DNA of 64,000 nucleotides from Desulfosoma sp. (lineage in GTDB: Bacteria; Desulfobacterota; Syntrophobacteria; Syntrophobacterales; DSM-9756). Within the stretch, counting starts at the first letter, position 1; every line of letters starts with the position of its first letter. Positions 47,041 to 56,400 of the stretch are shown piece after piece. The stretch lies in contig JBBFKY010000003.1 in assembly GCA_037481875.1 (NCBI GenBank), positions 303,235-367,234 of the forward strand, given 5' to 3'. The notes under the pieces are model-generated. The model made no database searches and was not told the DNA's origin. It saw nothing but the letters and a program-made list of their open reading frames with translations. A program made the position numbers and the translations under genes.

Positions 47041-47396
47041 GCCGTGTTACCCCTCGGTCTCATAATCTCAACAACCTTCCATCACCAAAGTCTACCTGTT
47101 TAATCGGAAACTTTCAGAAGGTCAATAAGCACTTCTTGCCCATAAAGGTTCGATGCACATTCCATACCAAACACCGCACAACCTTGTCAGCTGCAACCCG
47201 GCTTTTTCCATTTTACTGTCAAATGGCTAAATTCCTTAAAAGTAAGACACTTACAAACGATTCATGAAGGACCTCCATGTCCTGGGAAGAGAACCCTGGC
47301 ACGATTTGGAACGAGCTTCAGGGTCTTGAAGTGACCATGGCCGCACAGGGAGGTGTGCAACGGATTGCACTTTTCGGCAATCCGTTGCATAGTTTT
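47041..47396. other. Spacer between the H-box gene and iorB
   Basis: Apart from the terminator-like hairpin at 47357-47396 I see no gene. It must hold the promoter of the minus-strand H-box gene in its left part. A plus-strand frame opening at 47277 runs antisense into iorB and is not credible. Confidence 0.5.
47357..47396 (+). terminator. Strong hairpin with T-run, no obvious upstream gene
   Basis: GCAACGGATTGC (47357-47368) and GCAATCCGTTGC (47377-47388) form a perfect 12-bp stem with an 8-nt loop, followed by ATAGTTTTTTA. The orientation fits termination of a plus-strand transcript, yet no plus-strand gene lies within 1.7 kb upstream. A short RNA from 47050-47350 is possible. On the minus strand it could protect the 3' end of the ior mRNA. 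Confidence 0.6.
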
Positions 47397-48041
47397 TTAG
47401 CTACAGACTCTAGCGAAGCCCAGGTCAAAGGCCTTTTGGTTGATATCGTACAGTTTGGGCGAAAAGAGCCGATGAAGGCAAGCGTCCCACGCTTCCTTGG
47501 CAATAGGAAGCACCTGCATGGCCGCTACGGCTCCCATGACCACCATGTTGGCCGCCTTGACGGAACCGGCTTCACGGGCCAATGCTTCTGCATCCAGCGT
47601 GACAATCTTTGCCAATTTTTCCTTAAGGTACTTGACGGCATCCCCGATATCGGGATAACGCCCCTGTCCGGCCGCCACCGTAAAAGGCACGATGGGTGAT
47701 ATGCTGACCACGGCAGAGGTTTTGGGATGGCACCGATTGAGAGCCCGCAGAGCTTCCAAGGGTTCAAAGGCTACCAGCACGTCGGCCTGGCCCTCTCCCA
47801 CAATGGGGGCTTGAATGTCTCCGACCACGACGGAAGATTCCACCACACCGCCCCGTTGGGCCATACCGTGGATTTCACTCATGCTCGCATGAAGTCCCGC
47901 GGCCAAAGCCACCTCTCCCACCAATCGCGTGGCCAAAAGGGTTCCTTGCCCTCCCACCCCTGTAAAGAAAAGGCGCAGACCATGAAAGCGCCCATTTTTT
48001 TCTGTCGTCACCGTTTCATCCTCCTGTGCAGCCTTATCCAT
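47397..48041 (-). CDS. iorB: Indolepyruvate:ferredoxin oxidoreductase, beta subunit
   Basis: The gamma-type domain subunit of the enzyme that interconverts arylpyruvate plus CoA with arylacetyl-CoA, CO2 and reduced ferredoxin. The 214-residue protein shows FTGVGGQGTLLATRLVGEVAL, SEIHGMAQRGGVVESSVVVG and ADVLVAFEPLEALRAL, all standard for IorB. Length is normal. It follows iorA by 64 nt, and together they form the complete two-subunit enzyme. Confidence 0.95.
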   Translation of the reverse strand: MDKAAQEDETVTTEKNGRFHGLRLFFTGVGGQGTLLATRLVGEVALAAGLHASMSEIHGMAQRGGVVESSVVVGDIQAPIVGEGQADVLVAFEPLEALRALNRCHPKTSAVVSISPIVPFTVAAGQGRYPDIGDAVKYLKEKLAKIVTLDAEALAREAGSVKAANMVVMGAVAAMQVLPIAKEAWDACLHRLFSPKLYDINQKAFDLGFARVCS

Positions 48042-48105
48042 TTCAAGCCTTTTGGTTGGTTGGATCTCTTAAGAAAGCTGCTTAAAAAAAAGAAACACCG
48101 GACCG

Positions 48106-49965
48106 TCAGGCCTCGATTTTCTTCGGTTTGATGGCGTCACACAATTGAGCGCACACGGAACAGCCTCCACACAGAACTTCATTGATGCGAACACAGGCTT
48201 CGCCGCCTCGATCTTGAGTCCACACAAAGGCGGTACAGCCAAGCTGCGCCAGATCTTCTCGGCATGGACGACAATCGCCTGTAACCTGGAACACGACTTT
48301 TTGTTTCGTGCCAAGGATTCGACGCTCATAAAGCGGGCAGGGGGATCGGCTGATGAGGACGGAAACCCCACCCTCTTTCATGCCGGTTTTCATTTCCTGC
48401 AGAACCTGCTGGGTCTTTTTTACTTGCAAGGGGTTGACCACAGCCAATTTTTTCACGCCGCATCCGCGCACCAAGGTTTCCAGATCCACCTTGGCTTGTC
48501 CTTTGCCTTCCTTGGTGAGCCACACACCGGGATGAGGCTGGTGGCCCGTCATGGCTGTGGTGCCGTTATCGAGAATCACCAAAAGGAGGTTTCTTTCATG
48601 GTTCACGGCGTTGATAAGCCCCGTGATACCGCTGTGAAAGAAGGTGGAATCCCCGATAAAAGCCACGACCGGTCGATCCAACACGCGGCTGAAACCTCCG
48701 GCCGTGGAAATGCTGGATCCCATGCAGATCAAGAAATCGGCCATCTGCAAAGGAGGTAAAAGCCCCAGGGTGTAGCAGCCGATATCCGTCGGATAGACGG
48801 CTTCATCGCCGAAGACCTTTTTGACACTAAAGAAAGTGGCCCGATGAGGACATCCCGGACATAGGTTGGGAGGACGAGCCGGTAGATCCTGGGGCACGGC
48901 CAAAGGCTCAGGATCCTGAAACGCAACCCCGAAAAACCTACTGACAGCCTTCTTCACCAGCACCGTGTCCAACTCAAAAGCCCTGGGCACAAACTCTTTT
49001 CCGGCAATCTTTCCGCGAAATCCACATTTTTGAGCAATCCCCCGCACGGATTCTTCTAGGAACGGCTCCAGTTCCTCCACCACCAGCACGGTTTCGAGGC
49101 CGCTCAAAAATTCTGCAACAAGCCTTTCGGGAAAAGGGTGCGTCATGCCGAGCTTTAGAAAACGGACGCGCTCCTTGATCCCCAGTTCCCGCACGGCGTC
49201 TTGAACGTAGAGTGCCGAAACACCACTGGAGATGATGCCCCAAGGCCCGGTGCCTTCCACGGTGTTAAAGGGGCTTGTTTCCGACGTTTCTTTGAGCTGG
49301 GCATGTTTTTCCAAAAGCTTAAGGTGCAGCTTTCGCCCGACCATGGGGACCACGACCAGATTGAATGGATCCTTGGTAAAGGTGCCTTTCGATTTTCCAG
49401 GAAAAATGTCTCCCAGGGTGACGGGGCCTCGGCAGTGGTTGACTCGAGTCGTGGTTCGCAGCAAGACGGGAAGTCCGTACTTTTCAGACAAGGCGTAACC
49501 GGTCACCACCATGTCCTTGGCCTCCTGGGGTGTGGCCGGTTCCAACATGGGCACCCCGGCCATCTTAGCAAAATACCGGTTATCCTGTTCGTTCTGGCTG
49601 GAATGAAGGGAAGGGTCGTCGGCCGAGACAATGACCATACCTGCCTTAACGCCCACATAGGCCAAAGTCATGAAAGCATCGGAAGCCACGTTGAGCCCTA
49701 CATGCTTCATGGACACCAGACTGCGCACGCCGCATTGAGCCGCAGCACAAGCGGATTCCACAGACACCTTTTCGTTCACCGAATATTCCACTTCTGTTTC
49801 GATTTCAGGACCCAAGGCGGCGAAGCCGTCGATGATTTCCGAAGACGGCGTTCCAGGATAAGCAGCGACAAAGCCCACTCCGGCTTCAACGGCTCCGCGA
49901 ATGATAGCTTCATTGCCTAAAAGGAATTTCTTTTCACCTCGAGTCCCGATCAGCAGGTCATGCAT
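48106..49965 (-). CDS. iorA: Indolepyruvate:ferredoxin oxidoreductase, alpha subunit
   Basis: The thiamine-diphosphate and iron-sulfur subunit for transaminated Trp, Phe and Tyr (arylpyruvates). The 619-residue protein starts with the pyrimidine-binding domain (AAYPGTPSSEIIDGF), then ARPPNLCPGCPHRATF and the ThDP Mg site GDSTFFHSGITGLINAV. The C-terminal ferredoxin domain has one clear CxxCxxCxxxC set (Cys599, 602, 605, 609). A second set, Cys565, Cys568 and Cys577, has altered spacing, so the second cluster may be degenerate or differently ligated. It lies 17 nt downstream of paaK. Confidence 0.96.
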   Translation of the reverse strand: MHDLLIGTRGEKKFLLGNEAIIRGAVEAGVGFVAAYPGTPSSEIIDGFAALGPEIETEVEYSVNEKVSVESACAAAQCGVRSLVSMKHVGLNVASDAFMTLAYVGVKAGMVIVSADDPSLHSSQNEQDNRYFAKMAGVPMLEPATPQEAKDMVVTGYALSEKYGLPVLLRTTTRVNHCRGPVTLGDIFPGKSKGTFTKDPFNLVVVPMVGRKLHLKLLEKHAQLKETSETSPFNTVEGTGPWGIISSGVSALYVQDAVRELGIKERVRFLKLGMTHPFPERLVAEFLSGLETVLVVEELEPFLEESVRGIAQKCGFRGKIAGKEFVPRAFELDTVLVKKAVSRFFGVAFQDPEPLAVPQDLPARPPNLCPGCPHRATFFSVKKVFGDEAVYPTDIGCYTLGLLPPLQMADFLICMGSSISTAGGFSRVLDRPVVAFIGDSTFFHSGITGLINAVNHERNLLLVILDNGTTAMTGHQPHPGVWLTKEGKGQAKVDLETLVRGCGVKKLAVVNPLQVKKTQQVLQEMKTGMKEGGVSVLISRSPCPLYERRILGTKQKVVFQVTGDCRPCREDLAQLGCTAFVWTQDRGGEACVRINEVLCGGCSVCAQLCDAIKPKKIEA

Positions 49966-49982
49966 GTCGGCCGCCTCCTCCT

Positions 49983-51308
49983 TTACGTCGTCGTGCGTCG
50001 ATAATCCACAAAGGGTTTCACTTTCCCATGTTCCCGCACCAGAGAACCTCGCTCCACCAATTTGATCCGTGGAACCAAGCCGATAAAGTTGGCCACCTTT
50101 TGGCGCATTTCGTCCACTAAAGTTCGTTGCTCCCTCATCTTGTCAAAAAACAGTTGTTCCGTAACCTCTATCCATATTTCCAGCTGATCCATATGGCCCT
50201 GGCGTGTCACCACCACCTGATAAGGAGGCCTTGCCCCTTTGACCTGTTCCAAGACATCCCCAATACGCTCAGGAATGATGTTGATGCCCTTGATGACCAC
50301 CACGTCGTCGCAGCGGCCTTCAATGCGGGAAATTCTTCGAAACGTCCTTCCACAAGGGCACGGCTCTGGAAGAAGTCGGCACAGGTCCCCCGTGCGGTAA
50401 CGTATCACCGGAAAGGCCTCTTTGGTCAGTGTCGTGATGACCAGTTCCCCCATTTGCTCAGGCTCACAGGGCTCTCCCGTCACAGGATCCACAATTTCCA
50501 CGAGAAAGTGGTCCTCTTGGACGTGCATGCCGTTTTGTTCAAGGCATTCTCCGGCAACCCCGGGTCCCATGACTTCACTGATGCCGTAATTGTCCGTGGC
50601 GGTAACAAAAAGTCTTTCCTGAATCTCTCGGCGCATCTCCTCCGTCCATGGTTCTCCGGCACACACGGCACGCCTTAGGCTTAACCTCTTGGGATCCACT
50701 CCCAGTTTTTCCATGGTGTCTGCAATGATCAAAGCGTAGGAAGGCGTGCAGACCAAGGCTGTGGTGCGAAAATCCTGCATGATCTTGATCTGGCGTTCGG
50801 TTCGCCCTACCGATGTGGGAAGCACCGAGGCTCCCAATCGCTCCGCCCCATAATGAATGCCTAAACCTCCCGTAAGCAATCCATAGGCAAAGGTCACCTG
50901 AATGACATCATCATGCGTCAGTCCCGCCGAAGCCAGGATTCTGGCCACCAGCTGCGCCCAATTCTTGAGGTCCCGCTTGGTGTAGCCTACGACCCGAGGG
51001 TTGACGGATGTTCCCGAAGACGAATGCACTCGAACAACTTCTCGAAGAGGAACGGCAAACATTTCGTAAGGGTAGCTGTTGCTCACGTCGTCTCGAGTGG
51101 TGAAGGGAAGCCTTCTGAGATCCTCCAAGTCCCCTAAGTCATTTTCAGGCACAAAGCCGATGTCCCGAAACATTCTTCGATAAAAGGCCACATTGCGATC
51201 GACCCGGTTCAAAGTGGCCTGAAGCCGCTCCAGTTGCAACTGACGCAGCTCCTCCAGGTCTAGGCACTCCTTTTCCGGTTCCCAAATTGAAACCGTATCC
51301 GGTGTCAT
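49983..51308 (-). CDS. paaK: Phenylacetate-CoA ligase
   Basis: Joins CoA to phenylacetate and similar arylacetates with ATP. The 441-residue adenylate-forming enzyme has the loop VHSSSGTSVNPRVVGYTKRD, YGISEVMGPGVAGECLEQNG, and a C-terminal PaaK domain (SRIEGRCDDVVVIKGINIIP). The ATG at 51308 follows GAGGGGA; the frame to 51332 is not needed. With iorAB just downstream it links arylacetate, arylacetyl-CoA and arylpyruvate. The pathway can run as catabolism or, with reduced ferredoxin, as reductive synthesis of aromatic amino acids. Confidence 0.95.
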   Translation of the reverse strand: MTPDTVSIWEPEKECLDLEELRQLQLERLQATLNRVDRNVAFYRRMFRDIGFVPENDLGDLEDLRRLPFTTRDDVSNSYPYEMFAVPLREVVRVHSSSGTSVNPRVVGYTKRDLKNWAQLVARILASAGLTHDDVIQVTFAYGLLTGGLGIHYGAERLGASVLPTSVGRTERQIKIMQDFRTTALVCTPSYALIIADTMEKLGVDPKRLSLRRAVCAGEPWTEEMRREIQERLFVTATDNYGISEVMGPGVAGECLEQNGMHVQEDHFLVEIVDPVTGEPCEPEQMGELVITTLTKEAFPVIRYRTGDLCRLLPEPCPCGRTFRRISRIEGRCDDVVVIKGINIIPERIGDVLEQVKGARPPYQVVVTRQGHMDQLEIWIEVTEQLFFDKMREQRTLVDEMRQKVANFIGLVPRIKLVERGSLVREHGKVKPFVDYRRTTT

Positions 51309-51530
51309 GGCTGTCCCCTCAAACGGACCCATTGCATTTTTTTATATTCTGAAAACTCCATTGCGCACGCTTCAAAGACTATAGGACCAGGTGACAGGCT
51401 CGTGAAGCATCCCCGTAGAGCTCGGGCCTTTTAAAGCCAGGCGGACGCTATGGTCTACTCTTTTCAAAAAAATCGGTGCGATAGCAGTATTCCTTCACAC
51501 CCTTGAACCATCAATCCTTGAAAAGCCTTT

Positions 51531-52262
51531 TTAGGCATCCCAAATCTCTTTGGCCCCTTTGCCCAAATAAGCCCTTTGGACTTCACGATGGGCCAAAAGG
51601 TCCCGGCCGTCGCCTTGTAAGACGATTTTTCCGGTTTCCAGAACATAGCCTCGATCTGCAATCTGAAGGGCAGCACGAGCGTTTTGTTCAATGAGCAAAA
51701 TGGTCCGTCCTTCTTTTCGCAGTTCCAGAATAATGTCGAAGATTTCCCGGACAATCAAGGGGGCCAATCCCATGGAGGGTTCATCCAAAAGAAGAAACCG
51801 AGGCCGTGCCATTAAAGCTCGGCAAATGGCAAGCATTTGTTGTTCTCCACCGCTCAAGGTTCCTGCCAACTGATGCCGCCTTTGCCTTAAGACAGGAAAT
51901 CTGTCCAGAAGCCGATCCATGTCCCGGCGCATGCCATAGCGATCTCTTCGGTGAACAAAAGCGCCCATTTCCAGGTTGGCTTCCACGGATAGGGTGGCAA
52001 AAATCTGTCTCCCTTCAGGAACAAGAGAAACACCCTTGTGCACCACATCTTCAGGAGCCAATTGCGTTAGGTCCGTGTCTTCAAAAAGCACGACGCCTTT
52101 GGTGGGTTTAAGAAGCCCACAGATGCAATGAACCAAGGTCGTCTTTCCGGCACCGTTGGCGCCGATCAGGGCCACAATTTCACCGGAGCGCACATGAAGG
52201 GAGACCCCCTTAAGGGCATGAATATTCCCGTAGTAGGCGTGCAGACTTTTGACCGTCAGCAC
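51531..52262 (-). CDS. livF: ABC transporter ATPase LivF
   Basis: The second ATPase of a branched-chain-type amino acid importer. The 243-residue protein has Walker A GANGAGKTTLVHC, the signature LSGGEQQMLAICRAL, Walker B RFLLLDEPSMGLAP, and the LivF-type ending AYLGKG. It follows livG by 78 nt; that spacer contains a fragment (CTCTTCTGCCCGCACGG) reminiscent of the repeat-element modules. A 222-nt gap separates it from paaK. Confidence 0.95.
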   Translation of the reverse strand: MLTVKSLHAYYGNIHALKGVSLHVRSGEIVALIGANGAGKTTLVHCICGLLKPTKGVVLFEDTDLTQLAPEDVVHKGVSLVPEGRQIFATLSVEANLEMGAFVHRRDRYGMRRDMDRLLDRFPVLRQRRHQLAGTLSGGEQQMLAICRALMARPRFLLLDEPSMGLAPLIVREIFDIILELRKEGRTILLIEQNARAALQIADRGYVLETGKIVLQGDGRDLLAHREVQRAYLGKGAKEIWDA

Positions 52263-52340
52263 AGTTTTACTCCCTTTACGGAACGACTCATGACTTGGAT
52301 GTTATGAAACACGGCTCTTCTGCCCGCACGGCTGATGGAA

Positions 52341-53201
52341 TCAAGCCCTTGTTTTTCGTGGTTCATCGTTGTCCGCAGACGATCTTTTTTGGAGTCCACT
52401 GTTCCCGTTTCCCCACTCTTCTCCTAAGTACGCTTGAATGACGTTTGGGTTGTCCTTAATTTCCCGTGGAGGTCCGGAGGCCAGCACTTGGCCGAAATGG
52501 AGCACCAAAACCCGGTCTGAAATATCCATCACCAGATTCATGTCATGTTCCACGAGAACCACCGTGATCCCTTTTTGCTGAATCCTTCGAAGCAATTCTC
52601 CAAGTTCTTCCGTCTCCCGCGTATTCAATCCCCCCGCGGGTTCGTCCAGTAGAAGCAGAATGGGATCCGTCGCCAGGGCTCGAGCGATCTCCAAAATCTT
52701 TTGCTTCCCCAAAGGCAGGGCTCCCGCAGGCAAATCACGAGCCTCCTGAAGTCCTGCGAAAACCAACCAGGCTTCGGCCTCTTCACGAATTCTGGCCTCT
52801 TCACGGCGCATGGACGGCAGCCGAAATCCTGCGGCCCAAAACCCTGAACGGGTCCGGGCATGGCGCCCGACCATTACATTCTCCCACACGCTCATGTGCG
52901 AAAACAAAGCAACATGCTGAAAGGTGCGGGACAAACCTCGTCGTGCAATTTCGTGGGGACGCTTTCCTTCAACAGGCTCCCCTTGAAAAAGCACGGTGCC
53001 GGAAGACGGTTTGAGCAGACCGCTGATGCAATTGAGCAGTGTGGTTTTGCCTGCTCCATTGGGTCCGATAATCGATTGAATGATGCCTCGAGGGATTTGA
53101 GTGGTCACGCCCTTAAGGGCCACAACGCCCCCGAAGTGCATATGCACCTCATGGAGTTCTAAAATGGGTGCGGTCGATGATGATAAGGATCCTTCGCCCA
53201 T
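52341..53201 (-). CDS. livG: ABC transporter ATPase LivG
   Basis: The first ATPase of the same importer. The 286-residue protein has Walker A GPNGAGKTTLLNC, a LivG-type insertion after the Q-loop (RTFQHVALFSHMSVWENVMVGRH), the signature LPLGKQKILEIARAL, and Walker B ILLLLDEPAGGLN. About 25 extra residues follow the usual AYLGEEW end (GNGNSGLQKRSSADNDEPRKTRA) and look like read-through into non-conserved sequence. Confidence 0.95.
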   Translation of the reverse strand: MGEGSLSSSTAPILELHEVHMHFGGVVALKGVTTQIPRGIIQSIIGPNGAGKTTLLNCISGLLKPSSGTVLFQGEPVEGKRPHEIARRGLSRTFQHVALFSHMSVWENVMVGRHARTRSGFWAAGFRLPSMRREEARIREEAEAWLVFAGLQEARDLPAGALPLGKQKILEIARALATDPILLLLDEPAGGLNTRETEELGELLRRIQQKGITVVLVEHDMNLVMDISDRVLVLHFGQVLASGPPREIKDNPNVIQAYLGEEWGNGNSGLQKRSSADNDEPRKTRA

Positions 53202-53204
53202 GGG

Positions 53205-54188
53205 TCATGAGCCGCCATCTGAGTGAGTTTCACGCAGGCCACGTCTTCGTCCAACCATGCCTTGAAGCCAGACCACCAACCCTTGCGGAACGAACAGGGC
53301 CACAATCAAAAGAATGCCGCCGTAGACAAGGATTTCAAAGTCGGCGAAAACCTGAAGCCATTCGTTCCCCACGAACGTCAACAGCACGGTCCCCACCAAG
53401 GCGCCCCACAGACTCTGCATTCCACCGACCACCACCATGAGCACAAACCGAATGGACCACATCAAATCAAAAGATCCCGGTGAAAGAAAGGAAACGTAGT
53501 GGGCATAAAGACTTCCGGCAATGGACGCTGTAACGGCGCTGTACATAAACACTTGCACCTTGAGGGTCGCCACGGGAACCCCCATGGCTTCTGCTGCCTT
53601 TTCGTCATCGTGAATGGCGCGCAGAGCTCTGCCCACACGAGAATGAAGCACATGGCGTGAAAACAGAAAAACGAGGAGAACCATGCCCCAAACCAGGTAA
53701 AACCAGGCCATATCCCCCGTAAGTTTTCGACCTGCGACAGAAAGTCCGGGAATACCTCCCAACCCCGAAGGTCCTCCGGTCCAATCCACTTCTTCGTTCA
53801 TGATAATGTGGACAATGACCCCAAAACCCAAGGTGGCCATGGCCAGGTAATGCCCTTTAAGGCGTAAAGCCGGCTTTCCCACAAGCCAAGCGATAGCGAC
53901 GGCAACTAAGGCTCCGGCTGCCAAGGCGGCCCAAGGATTCCAATGAAAATGCACTGTGAAAATTCCCGAACCGTAGGCGCCGATACCGAAAAAGGCGGCT
54001 TGAGCCAAAGAGATTTGTCCGGCAAATCCCATGAGAAGACTCAAACCAAGCGTCACAAGGCTAAAGATGCCGGCGAAAATCATGACGTCCGTGTAATGGG
54101 AAAAAGAGCGAGAAATCCCGGCGAGCCACGGGAATACGGCGAGAAGAATGGTCAGGGCACCAAAGGCGGTCTTTTCCCGAAGAGACAT
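53205..54188 (-). CDS. livM: ABC transporter permease LivM
   Basis: A 327-residue permease with about nine to ten transmembrane helices. It has the LivM hallmarks SLLMGFAGQISLAQAAFFGIGAY, LRLKGHYLAMATLGFG, HSRVGRALRAIHDDEKAAEAMGV and GGMQSLWGALVGT. It pairs with LivH. Only 3 nt separate its stop from the livG start, so expression is tightly coupled. Confidence 0.95.
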   Translation of the reverse strand: MSLREKTAFGALTILLAVFPWLAGISRSFSHYTDVMIFAGIFSLVTLGLSLLMGFAGQISLAQAAFFGIGAYGSGIFTVHFHWNPWAALAAGALVAVAIAWLVGKPALRLKGHYLAMATLGFGVIVHIIMNEEVDWTGGPSGLGGIPGLSVAGRKLTGDMAWFYLVWGMVLLVFLFSRHVLHSRVGRALRAIHDDEKAAEAMGVPVATLKVQVFMYSAVTASIAGSLYAHYVSFLSPGSFDLMWSIRFVLMVVVGGMQSLWGALVGTVLLTFVGNEWLQVFADFEILVYGGILLIVALFVPQGLVVWLQGMVGRRRGLRETHSDGGS

Positions 54189-54193
54189 GGCGC

Positions 54194-55096
54194 CTAAAAC
54201 CTCTTCAGCCCGGCGGCCTCTTTGCTTCCAAACAGGCCTTCCGGCTTAAAGAACAGCGCCAACATGAGCAACACAAGGGCCACGGCGTCCTTGTAACCGG
54301 AGGAGAGATAACCGGCGCAAAAGGATTCCGACAATCCTAAGAGCAGGCCGGCTACCAAAGCCCCGGAGAACTGCCCGAGTCCTCCGAGGACAGCGGCGCC
54401 AAAACCCTTGAGCCCAAGCAAAGCGCCACGATCATATTCCATAAGGGTGATAGGACAGATGGCAGCCCCGGCCACAGCCCCTACGGTGGCGCTCAAAACA
54501 AAGGACAGCATCACCATGGTGCGCACGGGAATTCCGACAAGTCTCGCGGCATTGGGATTGTCGGCACAAGCCAGCATGGCTTTGCCGTAAAAAGATTTAC
54601 GAAAAAAGACGGTTAAGATACCCACAACCAAAGCACTGATTCCCAATACCCAGAGAGCTTGAGGTTGCACGGCCACACCGTGCCAGAGAAAAGCTCCGGT
54701 GCCGCTGAAAGCCGGAAGTCTGTGAGGATCCTTGCCCCAGGCCAGCATGGCCCCACCTTTCAGCAGAATGGAAAAGGCGATGGTGACAATGATCATGGAA
54801 AGAACCGTGGCGTGGCGAGCTCGCCGTATCACGTATCGTTCCAAAAACAACCCCACAACTCCCACCGTGAGTACCGCGCTGAACACCGCGGGCGCCAAAG
54901 GCAAACCGCACGTCTGATGATAAAAAACCCCAAACAACCCCCCAAGCATCACAAATTCACCTTGGGCAAAATTGATGATTTCAGTGACGTTGTAAATGAT
55001 GTTGTATCCGATGGCCACCAGGGCATAGATGGCACCAATGGTTATGCCACCCAGTGCGTACTGAAGCCATGCCGCTCCGTAAAAAAAGTCGCCCAT
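54194..55096 (-). CDS. livH: ABC transporter permease LivH
   Basis: A 300-residue permease with the LivH signatures YALVAIGYNIIYNVTEIINFAQGEFVMLGG, CADNPNAARLVGIPV and KGFGAAVLGGLGQFSGALVAG. I start at the ATG at 55096 (AAGGGCG upstream) and drop 22 codons of the longer frame, which run back into the intercistronic terminator. An intrinsic terminator lies between livK and livH, so the permeases should be made in smaller amounts than the binding protein. Confidence 0.95.
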   Translation of the reverse strand: MGDFFYGAAWLQYALGGITIGAIYALVAIGYNIIYNVTEIINFAQGEFVMLGGLFGVFYHQTCGLPLAPAVFSAVLTVGVVGLFLERYVIRRARHATVLSMIIVTIAFSILLKGGAMLAWGKDPHRLPAFSGTGAFLWHGVAVQPQALWVLGISALVVGILTVFFRKSFYGKAMLACADNPNAARLVGIPVRTMVMLSFVLSATVGAVAGAAICPITLMEYDRGALLGLKGFGAAVLGGLGQFSGALVAGLLLGLSESFCAGYLSSGYKDAVALVLLMLALFFKPEGLFGSKEAAGLKRF

Positions 55097-55124
55097 GAAG
55101 ACGCCCTTAGCTCGGTTTTTCCTC

Positions 55125-55168
55125 AAAAAAGCCGGCGTGCTCGTCACCGCATGTGTCGGCACGCCGGC
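55125..55168 (-). terminator. Intercistronic terminator between livK and livH
   Basis: On the minus strand GCCGGCGTGC pairs perfectly with GCACGCCGGC and is followed by six T (A-run 55125-55130 on the plus strand). It is a partial terminator or mRNA stabiliser that would raise the binding protein over the membrane parts. Confidence 0.85.
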
Positions 55169-55189
55169 TTGAAAGCTTGCCCCTGCTTT

Positions 55190-56371
55190 TTACCAGGGAG
55201 CCAAAGCCCAATCGCCGTTTTTCACTACAACCATTTCCAGGTCATCTTTACTTAAGCCATTGTGATCCTGAGGCGAGAAATTAAAAATACCGTGCTGGCC
55301 CACAAAACCTTGAGTGTTTTCCAAAAAGTCGCGAATCTTTGCCGGATCCGGCCCCACGGCTTTCAAAGCGGCGACGGCCAAGTGCAGGGCATCCCAGGCA
55401 TGACCACCGAAGGAAGAAACCGGCTCGTTATATTTCTTTTCGTACGCTTCCGTGTAGGCCATGATGACCTTCTTTTGCGGGTGCGTGTCCGGAAGCAGCG
55501 GGCCGACATTCACCCGAGCCAGCGGCAGCAGGACACCTTCCGCGGCATTTCCTGCCAATTCCAGATTCTTGCGGCTGCCGAAGCCGTGGCTTTGATACAA
55601 AGGAATGTTTTCCATTCTCAAGTCCCGCCACCCTTTGACGGCCAGCACCTGGGTCGGTCCCACAGACCAGTTCACAATGGCTTCCACCTTGGCTTCACGC
55701 ATTTTGGTCAATTGGGCCGTCAAATCCGTATCTTTGGGGCCGTACCGTTCGTCGGCGAGCACCGTGATGCCATATTCGGGGGCAAGACGCAAGAGTTCCT
55801 CTCGGCCGCTGGCTCCAAAGCCCGTGGAAGCGGTCATGATACCGATCTTGGAAATGCCTTTAGCTTTCATGTAATCGTACATTTTTCCCACCACGTGCTT
55901 GTCGGATCCTGCAACCTTAAAAACCCAGCGTCGTTCGGCCACCGGCTCCACAATTTTGTAGCTGGCCGCGCAGGAGATGAGAGGCACTTGCGCCTCTTCC
56001 ACGATGGGAACCACGGCCAAACTGGCGTCACTTTGGGTAGGCCCGATAATCACCGGGACCTGATCCGTTTTGATAAGCTTCTTGACCGCCAGCGCGCTCT
56101 TGGTGGCATCGCTCTCATCATCATAGATAATGAGTTCCAAAGGATGGCCGTTGATACCTCCTTGGCTGTTGATTTCGTCCCGAATCATTTCCGCCGTTTT
56201 CTTTTCCGGTTCCCCGAGAAAAGAAGCCGTTCCAGTAATGGCAAAAACGGCACCGACCTTGTAAGGTTCTTTTCCCGCATGAACCCCCTTCGGCTGCACG
56301 AGGCCGACAGCCCACCCGCACAGTACCACCACACCAAGGACACTCCACACCCAACGCTGCTTTGCCTTCAT
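55190..56371 (-). CDS. livK: Branched-chain-type amino acid ABC substrate-binding protein
   Basis: A 393-residue exported type I periplasmic binding protein. The signal peptide is MKAKQRWVW ... GVHAGKE. The mature part begins YKVGAVFAITGTASFLGEPEKKTAEM, followed by GIMTASTGFGASGREELL and the C-terminal GQHGIFNFSPQDHNGLS. The real ligand cannot be read from sequence: this family also binds aromatic amino acids, amides and aromatic acids. I start at 56371 behind GGGAGG. It is the first structural gene behind the tyrosine-codon leader, and its neighbours (paaK, iorAB) suggest an aromatic ligand. Confidence 0.92.
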   Translation of the reverse strand: MKAKQRWVWSVLGVVVLCGWAVGLVQPKGVHAGKEPYKVGAVFAITGTASFLGEPEKKTAEMIRDEINSQGGINGHPLELIIYDDESDATKSALAVKKLIKTDQVPVIIGPTQSDASLAVVPIVEEAQVPLISCAASYKIVEPVAERRWVFKVAGSDKHVVGKMYDYMKAKGISKIGIMTASTGFGASGREELLRLAPEYGITVLADERYGPKDTDLTAQLTKMREAKVEAIVNWSVGPTQVLAVKGWRDLRMENIPLYQSHGFGSRKNLELAGNAAEGVLLPLARVNVGPLLPDTHPQKKVIMAYTEAYEKKYNEPVSSFGGHAWDALHLAVAALKAVGPDPAKIRDFLENTQGFVGQHGIFNFSPQDHNGLSKDDLEMVVVKNGDWALAPW

Positions 56372-56400
56372 CCCTTCATCCTCCCTGTGCCCAGAGTGAC

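Noticed and set aside
47277-47699. 140-residue plus-strand open frame at the terminator-like hairpin
   Set aside because: It runs through the hairpin and antisense into iorB, with no recognisable domain.
51448-51498. Second short Tyr/Phe-rich frame (GTG start, KEYCYRTDFF) between livF and paaK
   Set aside because: It looked like another aromatic leader peptide, but the only ribosome-site-like bases abut the GTG, no terminator follows, and the same frame continues past its stop with protein-like sequence, more like a decayed coding fragment.
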